Shown piece by piece: positions 14,653 through 23,151 of a DNA stretch of 35,247 nt. The notes beneath the pieces were generated by a model, which did not search any database, had not been told where the DNA came from, and saw only the letters and a program-made list of their open reading frames with translations. Each line of letters starts with the position of its first letter. The stretch's first letter is position 1. Source of the stretch: an uncultured Loktanella sp. (GTDB lineage Bacteria > Pseudomonadota > Alphaproteobacteria > Rhodobacterales > Rhodobacteraceae). The stretch is taken from contig CAKZNT010000020.1 of NCBI GenBank assembly GCA_937132065.1, positions 1 through 35,247 of the forward strand, in the 5' to 3' direction. The position numbers and the translations under genes are program-made.

Positions 14653-16230
14653 ATGGCAAAAATCGCTTTTATTCTGTTGTGTCACAAGGATCCTGACGCA
14701 ATTATTCAACAGGCCATGCAGCTGACGGCTGTTGGTGACTTTATTGCGATTCATTTTGATGCCCGCGCCCCGATATCTGCGTTTGAAAAGATCAGGACGG
14801 CGCTTGCGGATAATCCCAATGTTACCTTTGCTAAAAAGCGCATCAAATGTGGCTGGGGCGAATGGTCGTTGGTGCAAGCCACGCTGCACGCTGTCGAGGC
14901 TGCGGTTGATGCATTTCCCCGCGCGACCCATTTTTATATGGTTTCGGGCGACTGTATGGCGATTAAATCTGCGACCTATGCCCATAAGTTTCTGGACGAT
15001 CATGACTACGATTATGTCGAGAGCTTTGACTATTTCGAGAGCGACTGGATCAAAACCGGCTTTAAGGAAGAGCGCCTGATTTACCGTCACTTGTTTAACG
15101 AGCGCACCCAGAAGCGCCGATTCTATTGGTCGTTCTGGTTCCAGCGCCGTTTTGGCATTACCCGCGAAGTGCCTGCCGATTTGCAGATCATGATCGGCTC
15201 ACAGTGGTGGTGTCTGCGCCGTCGCACGATCGAGTGGATCATTGATTTCACCAAAAAGCGCAAAGATGTGATGCGGTTTTTCCGCACCACGTGGATTCCT
15301 GACGAGACGTTTTTTCAAACGCTTGTCCGCCATTTGGTTCCCGGCAACGAGATCCAGACCCGCACGATGACGTTTTTGATGTTCACCGATTACGGGATGC
15401 CAGTGACGTTTTACAACGATCACTACGACTTGCTTTTGTCCCAAGACAGTTTGTTCGCCCGCAAGATCAGCCCCGAAGCCCGTGAATTAAAGGAGCGTCT
15501 CGGTGTGCTTTATGCGTCCGAGCGCGACGATTTCAAGATTTCAAACGAGGGCCGTGGCCTGTTCAAGTTTCTGACGGGTCGTGGCCGCATTGGCCGCCGC
15601 TTTACCAATCGATTCTGGGAAACCGAGACATCACTGGGCCGCGAGCGGGAATTGTTGATTGTTGCCTGCAAAAAGTGGCACGTCGCCAAGCGCCTGCTCG
15701 GGTCGGTGCGCGAATTTACTGATATTCCCGTGATCGAGTATCTGTTCAACGAGGAGAACACGGAGCTTCCCGACTTGGGCGGTATCCAGACCAATCTGGG
15801 TAAGCGCACCCGTCACCGCCGCGCCCTGATGCGCATGCTGTTTGACTATTACGAGACAGATCGCCTGATCATTTGTCTCGACACGGCCAACCTTGATCTG
15901 ATGCAGGATTTCTTTTCGGACCGCTCTTCGACCCGTTTGCTCGAAATTGATTGCAACATGACGGACGCCTATCTGGAAGGCCACGCCAAGCGTGTTGGCC
16001 TCGCGGGTGAACAGACGTCAGCAGAAACATTGGCCCAGCTCTTGCCGACGATCCGTTACGATATTTTGTTCGAGAGCGACAGTATTCGCGATGCGGGGCT
16101 AGAGCATTACAGTCGCATTCGCGAGCTTGCCAGCCCACAAGATAACGCCTCGGCGATCCGCAATTTCCTGTCTGTCGACGATGATACGGCCCGTAAAATC
16201 GCCGAAACCCCCTACCTGTTTGTTGACTGA
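14653..16230 (+). CDS. GT14 (core-2/I-branching type) glycosyltransferase with C-terminal extension
   Basis: I start at the ATG at 14653 (MAKIAFILLCHKDP), 525 residues; the ribosome site is weak, and an ATG 45 bases earlier is the alternative. Residues 1-250 match the Branch/GT14 family: FILLCHKDPDAI, FIAIHFDARA, the FYMVSGDCMAIK region, QWWCLRRRTIEWI and a PDETFFQTL motif with the likely catalytic acidic residue. GT14 enzymes add GlcNAc or xylose in beta linkage. Residues about 290-525 form an extra domain with an intact-looking VACKKWHVAKRLL start; I recall such an extension (DUF5928-like) in Rhodobacterales GT14 proteins. HIT follows after eight bases. Confidence 0.9.
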   Translation: MAKIAFILLCHKDPDAIIQQAMQLTAVGDFIAIHFDARAPISAFEKIRTALADNPNVTFAKKRIKCGWGEWSLVQATLHAVEAAVDAFPRATHFYMVSGDCMAIKSATYAHKFLDDHDYDYVESFDYFESDWIKTGFKEERLIYRHLFNERTQKRRFYWSFWFQRRFGITREVPADLQIMIGSQWWCLRRRTIEWIIDFTKKRKDVMRFFRTTWIPDETFFQTLVRHLVPGNEIQTRTMTFLMFTDYGMPVTFYNDHYDLLLSQDSLFARKISPEARELKERLGVLYASERDDFKISNEGRGLFKFLTGRGRIGRRFTNRFWETETSLGRERELLIVACKKWHVAKRLLGSVREFTDIPVIEYLFNEENTELPDLGGIQTNLGKRTRHRRALMRMLFDYYETDRLIICLDTANLDLMQDFFSDRSSTRLLEIDCNMTDAYLEGHAKRVGLAGEQTSAETLAQLLPTIRYDILFESDSIRDAGLEHYSRIRELASPQDNASAIRNFLSVDDDTARKIAETPYLFVD

Positions 16231-16238
16231 GGTGACCT

Positions 16239-16607
16239 ATGCAATTTGACTATGATGACCAGAACATTTTTGCCAAAATCCTGCGCGGTGAAATCCCGAA
16301 CGCCACTGTGTTCGAGAACGAGCACGCCCTTGCGTTCAACGATATCGAGCCACAAGCCCCTGTGCATGTGCTGATTATCCCCAAGGGCGCCTATGTCAGC
16401 ATTGATGATTTCGCCGCCAACGCGAGTGCCGCAGAGCAGGCAGGGTTCTTTGCCGCTGTGGCTGCCGTGTGCGAAGCGACGGATGTTGAAAAGGGCTTTC
16501 GCGCTGTTGCCAATACCCGCGCGCATGGCGTGCAGGACGTGCCCCATTTCCACATGCATATCATGGGTGGTCGCGTGCTTGGCCGCATGTTGCCAGACCG
16601 CGCCTAA
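16239..16607 (+). CDS. HIT family hydrolase
   Basis: A 122-residue histidine-triad protein (HinT-like). The catalytic triad HFHMH is at 103-107, followed by IMGG; the N-terminal IFAKILRGEIP and the HVLIIPK strand are typical. HIT proteins hydrolyse nucleotide phosphoramidates or adenylylated amines. It lies eight bases after the GT14 gene and is probably in the same transcript. It converges with the ABC ATPase gene. Confidence 0.95.
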   Translation: MQFDYDDQNIFAKILRGEIPNATVFENEHALAFNDIEPQAPVHVLIIPKGAYVSIDDFAANASAAEQAGFFAAVAAVCEATDVEKGFRAVANTRAHGVQDVPHFHMHIMGGRVLGRMLPDRA

Positions 16608-16614
16608 AACCCTG

Positions 16615-17541
16615 CTAGCTCTTGGTTAACGCCAGGAAGACGTCTTCGAGGTCCGACTGTTCGGTCGTGATGTCGCTGATTTCGATCTTGGCTTTGCGGA
16701 TCACATCAAGCACCGCATCCGCGCTGGTTGTGTTGGACTGGTAGGTAAAGGCCAGCTTTCCATCCTTGCGCTTTTGCCCTGTGATCGTGTCGGGTAGCGT
16801 GGGAATTTCGCTATCGCTGGCGGGTCTGATCACAAGCGTTTTGTGGTCCAGCCGCCCCAAGAGATTGGCCGTGCTATCGCGCACGATTTGCCGGCCGTGG
16901 TTGATGATCGCGATTTCGTCGCACATCGCCTCGGCCTCTTCCAGATAATGCGTGGTCAGGATGATGGTCACCCCTTGCTCGTTGAGCTTGCGTACATTCG
17001 CCCAAAGCATGTTGCGCAGTTCAATGTCGACGCCCGCGGTTGGTTCGTCGAGCACGAGGATCTGGGGCGAGTGCACAAGCGCCTTGCCCAAGAGCAACCG
17101 CCTGCGCATCCCGCCCGAAAGCGAGCGCGCATGTGCGTGCGCCTTGTCCGTGAGCCCGATGATATCGAGAATCTCTGCGGTTTTGCGCTCTGACTTTGGC
17201 ACGCCGTAAAGCCCTGCTTGCACGTCGAGCGACCCTGCGGGGGTAAAGAACGGATCGAGGTGCGGTTCTTGTGGCATGATCCCGATGGACGCCCGTGACT
17301 GGCGCGGGTTCTGGTCCTGATCGAACCCCCAGATTTTCACCGATCCTGCCGACTTTGTCACAAGCCCTGCGAGGATGTTGATCAACGTCGATTTGCCCGC
17401 CCCGTTTGGCCCCAAAAGCCCGAAAACAGTGCCGCGCGGAATGTTCAAATCGATTCCGTGCAGTGCGGTTTTGGCTTCGGTGCGCCCTGTGGCGGCATAA
17501 GTCTTGGTCAGACCCGCAATTTCGATCGCATTCTGTGTCAT
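16615..17541 (-). CDS. ABC transporter ATP-binding protein (ABC-2/drug-export type)
   Basis: I start at the ATG at 17541 (MTQNAIEIAGLTKTY), 308 residues; an ATG five codons earlier is also possible. Walker A is LLGPNGAGKST, the Q-loop is IMPQEPHLD, the signature is SLSGGMRRRLLLGKAL, Walker B is ILVLDEPTAGVD, and the H-loop is LTTHYLEEAEAMCDEI. The signature and the C-terminal extension fit the ATPases of ABC-2 exporters (drug, polysaccharide or sodium export). No permease gene lies next to it; both neighbours are on the other strand. It must pair with a distant permease or act alone. Confidence 0.93.
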   Translation of the reverse strand: MTQNAIEIAGLTKTYAATGRTEAKTALHGIDLNIPRGTVFGLLGPNGAGKSTLINILAGLVTKSAGSVKIWGFDQDQNPRQSRASIGIMPQEPHLDPFFTPAGSLDVQAGLYGVPKSERKTAEILDIIGLTDKAHAHARSLSGGMRRRLLLGKALVHSPQILVLDEPTAGVDIELRNMLWANVRKLNEQGVTIILTTHYLEEAEAMCDEIAIINHGRQIVRDSTANLLGRLDHKTLVIRPASDSEIPTLPDTITGQKRKDGKLAFTYQSNTTSADAVLDVIRKAKIEISDITTEQSDLEDVFLALTKS

Positions 17542-17624
17542 GATCGTCTTTCCCATGCCCGTGGCTTTGTGTTAGCTATGATCTATGACGGGCCATGACC
17601 CGTGGCAACCAGACAGGACGAGAT

Positions 17625-17804
17625 ATGACGACACCGGCCCCAGAAATCCGCATTGTGAATGAATATCGCGTGGCCTGTGACGGCGGCGATGGTGGCTTGG
17701 GCCACCCACGTGTCTGGCTGCAAATCCCTGGCGAGCATGGCTGGGTCGAGTGCCCGTATTGCGATGCAAAGCTGGTGCACAAAGACTTTGAAGGTAAGGT
17801 ATAA
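17625..17804 (+). CDS. zf-CHCC zinc-finger protein
   Basis: A 59-residue protein starting at the ATG at 17625 ([14 protein letters not shown]) with AGGACGAG before it. The zinc ligands are visible: a cysteine in [18 protein letters not shown], the histidine of GHPRV, and the CPYC pair near the C-terminus. This is the bacterial relative of mitochondrial complex I subunit NDUFS6. It may act in complex I assembly, but its bacterial role is not established. rpiB follows after five bases. Confidence 0.9.
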   Translation: MTTPAPEIRIVNEYRVACDGGDGGLGHPRVWLQIPGEHGWVECPYCDAKLVHKDFEGKV

Positions 17805-17809
17805 TCGCT

Positions 17810-18244
17810 ATGAAACGTGTGGTGATTTCAAGCGATCATGCCGATATCCCGCTCCGTCGGGCGATTGCGGCCCATGTCGAGGCGGCCGGTTACGAGGTCG
17901 TTGATATCGGACCCAAGACGGATGCCAGCACCGATTACCCCAAGCACGGTCAAGCGGCGGCGCAGATGGTTGCCTCTGGTGACTGCGCCTTGGGCATTGT
18001 CATTTGCGGCACAGGTCAGGGCATTATGATGGCGGCCAATAAGGTGGCTGGCATCCGCTGCGGCGTGTGTTCTGATACCTTCTCTGCCCGCATGATCCGC
18101 GCGCATAACAACGCGAATATGCTGTCGATGGGCGCGCGTGTTGTTGGCAAGGGGCTTGCGCTTGATATTGTTGACGCGTTTCTGGCGACGGACTTCGAAG
18201 GTGGTCGCCATGCCACGCGCGTTGATATGATCGAGCCGTCTTAA
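17810..18244 (+). CDS. rpiB: Ribose-5-phosphate isomerase B
   Basis: A 144-residue RpiB/LacAB protein that interconverts ribulose-5-phosphate and ribose-5-phosphate in the pentose phosphate pathway. The N-terminal SSDHADIPL carries the substrate-binding Asp-His, the catalytic Cys66 begins the anion hole CGTGQGIMMAANK, and the RAHNNANMLSMGARVVG segment has the conserved histidine and arginine. The anion hole reads GTGQG instead of the common GTGIG. It is in a run with the zinc-finger gene upstream and polA downstream. Confidence 0.95.
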   Translation: MKRVVISSDHADIPLRRAIAAHVEAAGYEVVDIGPKTDASTDYPKHGQAAAQMVASGDCALGIVICGTGQGIMMAANKVAGIRCGVCSDTFSARMIRAHNNANMLSMGARVVGKGLALDIVDAFLATDFEGGRHATRVDMIEPS

Positions 18245-18271
18245 GGCTGGCAGCGCGCCGCCATTTCTGGC

Positions 18272-18309
18272 AAAACCGTTTCTGACGCAATGCGCAGGGG
18301 AGCGGTTTT
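18272..18309 (+). promoter_or_regulatory. Hairpin enclosing the polA ribosome-binding site
   Basis: AAAACCG (18272-18278) is perfectly complementary to CGGTTTT (18303-18309), which ends one base before the polA ATG at 18310. The 24-base loop holds the ribosome-binding site CAGGGGA (18295-18301). Such a stem would place the start codon at the base of a hairpin and could dampen translation. Confidence 0.4.
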
Positions 18310-21111
18310 ATGACACAGCAATTTGGTAAAGGTCATCATCTGCATTTGATTGATGGCTCTGCGTTTATTTTCCGCGCCTATCATGCGTTGCCGCCATTGA
18401 CGCGCAAGTCGGATGGTTTGCCTGTAGGCGCTGTCAGCGGCTTTGTGAATATGTTGCAGCGGTATATCGAGACCAACACGGGTGCGGACGCGGCGACCCA
18501 TGTGGCGGTGATTTTCGACAAGGGCAGCCATACGTTCCGCAATGAGATGTATGACCAATACAAGGCGAACCGCGATGCGATGCCCGAGGATTTGCGCCCG
18601 CAGATGCCCCTAACCCGCGATGCGACACGCGCGTTTAACATTGCTTGTGAAGAGATCGAAGGCTTTGAGGCCGACGATATTATCGCCACACTTGCCCATC
18701 AGGCCCGCGATGCGGGTGGCCGTGTGACTATTCTGTCGTCTGATAAGGATCTGATGCAGCTTGTTGGTGACGGCGTGGAGATGCTCGACCCGATGAAGAA
18801 CAAGCGCATTGATCGTGACGGCGTTGTCGAGAAGTTTGGCGTGCAACCCGAGCGCGTTGTCGATGTGCAGGCGCTTGCGGGCGATAGCGTGGATAACGTG
18901 CCCGGTGCGCCCGGGATCGGGGTCAAGACGGCGGCGCTTTTGATCAATGAATACGGTGATCTTGAGACATTGCTGGACCGTGCAGGCGAGATCAAACAGC
19001 CCAAGCGGCGTCAAACGCTCTTGGATAATCGCGCCCAGATCGAGCTTTCCAAGCGTCTTGTGCAGCTGGATTGCGAAATGGATTTGCCGTTTGATCTTGA
19101 TAGCCTTGAGGTGCGCGAGCCCGTGGCGGATGATCTGCTGGCGTTTCTGGCCTTGATGGAGTTTCGCACGATAGTGAAGCGCGTGGCAGATCGTTTGGGC
19201 GCAAAAGCCCCCGAGATCGAAGCGCCAACTGTCGCGGATGTTGAAGTGGCGCCGTTTGACGCGGCCAAATATGAGAAGGTCAGTGATGCGGCCGCGTTGC
19301 AGGTCTGGCTGGATCGCATTTATGCGCGTGGCTATGTGGCCGTTGATACCGAGACCACGGCATTGAATGAAATGCGTGCCGAATTGGTTGGGATTTCGCT
19401 TTGCGTTGAGGCGGGGCAGGCCTGTTATATTCCGCTCACCCATAAAGCCGCCGCGCAGGATGATCTGTTTGGATCGGACGCGCGCGCCGAAGGGCAAATG
19501 GATTTTGCCGAATGTTTGGCAATGCTTAAGCCAATGCTGGCTGATCCGCAGATCATCAAAATTGGCCAGAACATGAAGTATGATGCCAAGATTTTTGCGC
19601 GTCAGGGTGTGACGGTTGACCCGATTGATGACACGATGCTGATGTCTTATGCGATGCACGGTGGTTTGCATAATCACGGCATGGACCTGCTGTCAGAGCG
19701 CTATCTGGGGCATACGCCGATCCCGATCAAGCCGCTGCTCGGGACGGGGAAATCCGCGATTACCTTTGACCGTGTGCCGATTGATGACGCGGTGAAATAT
19801 GCCGCCGAGGATGCGGATATCACGCTGCGCCTCTGGCAGGTGTTCAAGCCCAAGCTGCACCAGTCAAAGGTGACCACGGTTTATGAGACGCTTGAGCGCC
19901 CGCTTGTGCCTGTGCTGGCCAAGATGGAGATGGCAGGGGTCAAGGTCGACCGCGACACCCTAAGCCGCATGTCCAACGGGTTTGCCCAGAAGATGGCGGG
20001 TCTGGAGGACGAGATTCAAGAGCTTGCGGGGCGCAAGTTTAATGTCGCTTCGCCCAAGCAGTTGGGGGAAATCCTGTTTGACGAATTGGGCCTTGAGATG
20101 CCTGACGGCAAGAAGCCCTCGACGGGCAAAACGGGTGCTTATTCAACGGGCGTTGATGTGCTTGAAGACCTCGCGACGATCCACGATCTGCCGCGCCGCA
20201 TTCTGGACTGGCGTCAATTGGCGAAGTTGAAATCGACCTACACGGATGCGCTTCAGGAGCATATCAACCCCGAGACCGGTCGTGTGCATACGTCCTATTC
20301 GATCGCGGGCGCAAATACGGGGCGACTGGCGTCAACTGATCCGAATTTGCAGAATATTCCTGTCAGGTCCGAGGAAGGTCGCCGCATTCGCGAGGCGTTT
20401 ATTGCGGACGAGGGTAAGGTGCTTGTCAGCCTTGATTATAGCCAGATCGAGCTGCGAATTTTGGCGCATGTCGCGGGGATTGATGCGTTGAAACAGGCGT
20501 TCAAGGACGGCGTTGATATTCATGCGCAGACCGCGTCAGAGATGTTTGACGTGCCTTTAGACGAGATGACATCGGATATCCGCAGTCAGGCCAAGGCGAT
20601 CAACTTTGGTGTGATCTACGGCATCTCTGGCTTTGGACTGGCGCGTAATCTGCGGATTCCGCGGGCCGAGGCGCAGGGATTTATTGATCGTTATTTCGAG
20701 CGGTTTCCCGGCATTCGCACCTATATGGACGAGACTGTTCAGTTCGCAAAAGACAATAATTACGTGCAGACCTTGTTTGGTCGCCGCATCAATACGCCCG
20801 AGATTAATGCCAAAGGGCCGCAGGCCGGTTTTGCCAAGCGCGCCGCGATTAACGCGCCAATTCAGGGCACGGCGGCGGATGTTATTCGCCGCGCGATGAT
20901 CCGTATGCCAGCCGCGATTGCGGGGCTGAACGCCAAGATGCTGTTGCAGGTCCACGATGAATTGATCTTTGAGGTCGCAGCCGATGAGGCAGAGGCGTTG
21001 ATCACTGTCGCGCGCGATGTGATGGAGAACGCGTCTGACCCTGCGGTCAAGCTGGATGTGAAGCTTGCGGTGGATGCGGGGCAGGGCGCGAGTTGGGCTG
21101 AGGCCCACTAG
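18310..21111 (+). CDS. polA: DNA polymerase I
   Basis: A 933-residue three-domain enzyme for Okazaki-fragment processing and repair. Residues 1-290 are the 5'-3' exonuclease (DGSAFIFRAYHA, EGFEADDIIATLA, the GVGI/H3TH-like APGIGVKTAALL). The 3'-5' exonuclease has all three motifs: VDTET near 345, NMKYDAKIF, and the YAAEDAD motif, so proofreading should be active. The polymerase domain has motif A DYSQIELRI (Asp709), motif B RSQAKAINFGVIYG and motif C VHDELIF (His882-Asp883). Length is normal. Confidence 0.98.
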   Translation: MTQQFGKGHHLHLIDGSAFIFRAYHALPPLTRKSDGLPVGAVSGFVNMLQRYIETNTGADAATHVAVIFDKGSHTFRNEMYDQYKANRDAMPEDLRPQMPLTRDATRAFNIACEEIEGFEADDIIATLAHQARDAGGRVTILSSDKDLMQLVGDGVEMLDPMKNKRIDRDGVVEKFGVQPERVVDVQALAGDSVDNVPGAPGIGVKTAALLINEYGDLETLLDRAGEIKQPKRRQTLLDNRAQIELSKRLVQLDCEMDLPFDLDSLEVREPVADDLLAFLALMEFRTIVKRVADRLGAKAPEIEAPTVADVEVAPFDAAKYEKVSDAAALQVWLDRIYARGYVAVDTETTALNEMRAELVGISLCVEAGQACYIPLTHKAAAQDDLFGSDARAEGQMDFAECLAMLKPMLADPQIIKIGQNMKYDAKIFARQGVTVDPIDDTMLMSYAMHGGLHNHGMDLLSERYLGHTPIPIKPLLGTGKSAITFDRVPIDDAVKYAAEDADITLRLWQVFKPKLHQSKVTTVYETLERPLVPVLAKMEMAGVKVDRDTLSRMSNGFAQKMAGLEDEIQELAGRKFNVASPKQLGEILFDELGLEMPDGKKPSTGKTGAYSTGVDVLEDLATIHDLPRRILDWRQLAKLKSTYTDALQEHINPETGRVHTSYSIAGANTGRLASTDPNLQNIPVRSEEGRRIREAFIADEGKVLVSLDYSQIELRILAHVAGIDALKQAFKDGVDIHAQTASEMFDVPLDEMTSDIRSQAKAINFGVIYGISGFGLARNLRIPRAEAQGFIDRYFERFPGIRTYMDETVQFAKDNNYVQTLFGRRINTPEINAKGPQAGFAKRAAINAPIQGTAADVIRRAMIRMPAAIAGLNAKMLLQVHDELIFEVAADEAEALITVARDVMENASDPAVKLDVKLAVDAGQGASWAEAH

Positions 21112-21172
21112 CCACGGAACGAACTGCGCCCTGAAGTGTTGGTCTCTTGAAGTAGAACTTAGGAGATCGACC

Positions 21173-21652
21173 ATGACAGATGCAAAGAAAGAGTTTTGGG
21201 ACCGTTTGGACGACGTGCGCGCGGGCATGTTGGGCCTTGCAGGCGAGCCGACTGTTCCGATGTCGCCAAACCTGTATGAAGACGGCGAAGACGGTGTCAT
21301 CTGGTTTATCACGGCGCAAGGCACACATCTTGTCACGACATTGACGGGTGGTCCGCAGGACGGACAGTTTGTGGTTTCCGACGACAAAGAGGCCATTTAT
21401 GCGCACATTGATGGTGTGCTCTCACTGTCGGATGACAAAAGTGTGTTGGATGAGATCTGGTCGCAGATGGCGGCCTTGTGGTTCGAAGATGGCAAGCAGG
21501 ACGATGACTTGCGCCTGATCCGGTTCGCACCCAAACGTGCGGACGTTTGGTTTAGCGAGGCCAATCCTGTCGCATTTTTCTATGAGGTCGCGAAGGCAAA
21601 GATCGCGGACGAAAAACCTGATGCGGGCTGGCAGACAGAGATTAACTTTTAG
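21173..21652 (+). CDS. Pyridoxamine 5'-phosphate oxidase-like (general stress) protein
   Basis: I start at the ATG at 21173 (MTDAKKEFWDRLDD), 159 residues, with AGGAG seven bases before; a longer frame upstream overlaps polA and is not real. The fold is the split-barrel flavin-binding domain of the general stress protein 26 group: an N-terminal helix, MLGL-type first strand, GVIWFITAQGTHLV, and a KRADVWFSEANP C-terminal part. It may bind FMN, F420 or heme. No specific reaction can be stated. Confidence 0.85.
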   Translation: MTDAKKEFWDRLDDVRAGMLGLAGEPTVPMSPNLYEDGEDGVIWFITAQGTHLVTTLTGGPQDGQFVVSDDKEAIYAHIDGVLSLSDDKSVLDEIWSQMAALWFEDGKQDDDLRLIRFAPKRADVWFSEANPVAFFYEVAKAKIADEKPDAGWQTEINF

Positions 21653-21670
21653 AAAGCCTGCGACGTAAAA

Positions 21671-21697
21671 GGGGGGCAAGCCGCATGCTTGCCCCCC
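21671..21697. terminator. Bidirectional terminator between the PNPOx and Hsp20 genes
   Basis: GGGGGGCAAGC (21671-21681) pairs perfectly with GCTTGCCCCCC (21687-21697) around a CGCAT loop. An AAAA tract precedes it and ATTGTTT follows, so it can serve both convergent genes. Confidence 0.85.
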
Positions 21698-21709
21698 ATT
21701 GTTTAACCT

Positions 21710-22177
21710 CTAGTTAACCGATTTTTCTTCGATGAGATTGGCATCGGTTTTACGCCCTTTGCTAATCGCGATCTGGCGCGGTTTGAGCGCCTCGGGGACT
21801 TCGCGGATCAGGTCGATATGGAGCATACCGTTTTCGTGGCTGGCCCCTGTCACCCGCACATGGTCGGCAAGGTGGAAGCGGCGCTCGAAGGCGCGGGTCG
21901 CGATGCCACGGTGCAGATAGGTTTTGGTTTCATCTTCTTCGGATTTGCGTGCGGTCACATGCAAATTACGGTCTTTTACCTCGATCGCGAGGTCGTCGTC
22001 ACCAAACCCTGCAACGGCAAGCGAGATGCGCCAAGCGTCATCAGCGGTCTTTTCGATGTTATATGGAGGGTAGGCGGCGTTGCCTGCCTCGGACGCAAGT
22101 GTGCGGTCCATCAGGTCGGCGATCTGGTCAAATCCAACGGTTGCACGGTAAAGTGGTGTCAGGTCGAAACTACGCAT
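21710..22177 (-). CDS. Small heat-shock protein, Hsp20/IbpA family
   Basis: I choose the ATG at 22177 (MRSFDLTPLYR), 155 residues, because AAAGGA lies eight bases before it and IbpA proteins start this way; the ATG at 22186 adds three residues. The alpha-crystallin domain runs from about 35 to 125 (YNIEKTADDAWRISLAVAGF to NGMLHIDLIREVP), and the C-terminal tail carries the I-x-I motif (RQIAISKG). It holds unfolding proteins for DnaK/ClpB. The upstream region has a sigma-32-like promoter and a ROSE-like leader, which fits heat control at both transcription and translation. Confidence 0.95.
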   Translation of the reverse strand: MRSFDLTPLYRATVGFDQIADLMDRTLASEAGNAAYPPYNIEKTADDAWRISLAVAGFGDDDLAIEVKDRNLHVTARKSEEDETKTYLHRGIATRAFERRFHLADHVRVTGASHENGMLHIDLIREVPEALKPRQIAISKGRKTDANLIEEKSVN

Positions 22178-22301
22178 AGTGGTCATCCTTTATCAAGCGA
22201 TAACAATTGTTTAGCCTTCCGAAACGGACAGGCGGTTTGGTCATGGACCCATGATTGGCGTCCATGATTAAGATGTGGGAATGCGCTGATTTGGTTTCAA
22301 G
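22178..22301 (-). promoter_or_regulatory. Sigma-32-type promoter and ROSE-like RNA thermometer of hsp20
   Basis: On the minus strand a perfect CTTGAAA (-35, 22295-22301) and TCCCACAT (22273-22280, near CCCCATNT) are 14 bp apart, the heat-shock sigma pattern. The following leader of about 90 nt opens with a hairpin with perfect eight-base arms (TCATGGAC/GTCCATGA, 22241-22267). Near its end UCGCU (22196-22200), matching the ROSE U-U/C-G-C-U signature, lies just before the ribosome site AAAGGA (22186-22191). ROSE elements hide the ribosome site at low temperature in alphaproteobacterial small heat-shock genes. A short TTATC/GATAA hairpin (22190-22203) competes in the same place. Confidence 0.6.
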
Positions 22302-22308
22302 GGCTGCG

Positions 22309-23097
22309 TCAGGGCTTCACGAATTTGGCGCCTGTGTCGTTGCGCTGCCCGCCGCCGATAAGCCGGTTGCCGTTGCCAGTGCTGTCGCGCGCGAAGGCAG
22401 AGAGCAGATAGGCCAGCGGTTCTTGCAATGAGGTTCCGATAGAGATTTTGCGCCCCTCGACCTCTGCCATGGCTGAGACCACGGACACGATCTGCGCTTG
22501 TCCGTTCTGGATGGTGAACACCGGCGAGCCAGACGACCCGAAGGTGATTTCGCAACTCATCAAGATCACGCCTTGTTGGCGCTGGATGACGTCGCAGACC
22601 TCTTGCAGGCTCGGCGCATTCGCGCGGTCACGCCCGTAAGAAACGATCCCGACTTCATCGCCCGCTTGCGGTTTCTGGGCGATTGGAAAGGGCAGGATAC
22701 GCGTGTTGCGGATTGGCCGGTCGAGTTCGAGAAGCGCGATGTCATAGGCCACTTCGGCGGTGTCGGTGCTTGGCCCCGTGTGGTCATAATCGGGGTGGGC
22801 CAGAATGCGACTGATCCCGCGAGAGGCCTCTGCGCGCCCGTCCCGCAACCCTGCTTCAAATACGAACCTGTCGGGGTTCATCAGCGTGCCGTCAGTGTCG
22901 TAGAGGCAATGGGCTGCCGTCAGGATAAGCCTGTTCTGGATCAGCGCCGCAGTGCAAAACCCCTTGTTGATGATGTCGAGCCGCCCGACACCTTCCCAGC
23001 CCCGACTGTCATTGCGGGTCTGGAGGGTGACAAGCCCCGATTCTTGCGCGCTTACCGGCCCGCAGATCATCAGTAATATAAGAGCCAGAATGCGCAT
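22309..23097 (-). CDS. Exported trypsin-like serine protease
   Basis: A 262-residue protein with a signal peptide (MRILALILLMICGPVSAQ, cut after VSA). The trypsin-fold catalytic triad is complete: His63 in LTAAHC, Asp119 in YDIALLELD, and Ser191 in GSSGSPV. The GSSGSP form, rather than GDSGGP, is common in bacterial V8-like proteases. Cysteines at 48 and 64 probably form the histidine-loop disulfide. It lies 54 bases after glcF on the same strand, so read-through from the glycolate operon is possible though the functions seem unrelated. The substrate is unknown. Confidence 0.92.
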   Translation of the reverse strand: MRILALILLMICGPVSAQESGLVTLQTRNDSRGWEGVGRLDIINKGFCTAALIQNRLILTAAHCLYDTDGTLMNPDRFVFEAGLRDGRAEASRGISRILAHPDYDHTGPSTDTAEVAYDIALLELDRPIRNTRILPFPIAQKPQAGDEVGIVSYGRDRANAPSLQEVCDVIQRQQGVILMSCEITFGSSGSPVFTIQNGQAQIVSVVSAMAEVEGRKISIGTSLQEPLAYLLSAFARDSTGNGNRLIGGGQRNDTGAKFVKP

Positions 23098-23151
23098 GTT
23101 TACCTCGGTGTTTGGCGCTGTGTATCCAGCCCTTGAGGCAACAATAAGACA

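Noticed and set aside
22187..22301. CIRCE/HrcA control of hsp20
   Set aside because: No TTAGCACTC-N9-GAGTGCTAA sequence is present; a sigma-32-type promoter fits better.
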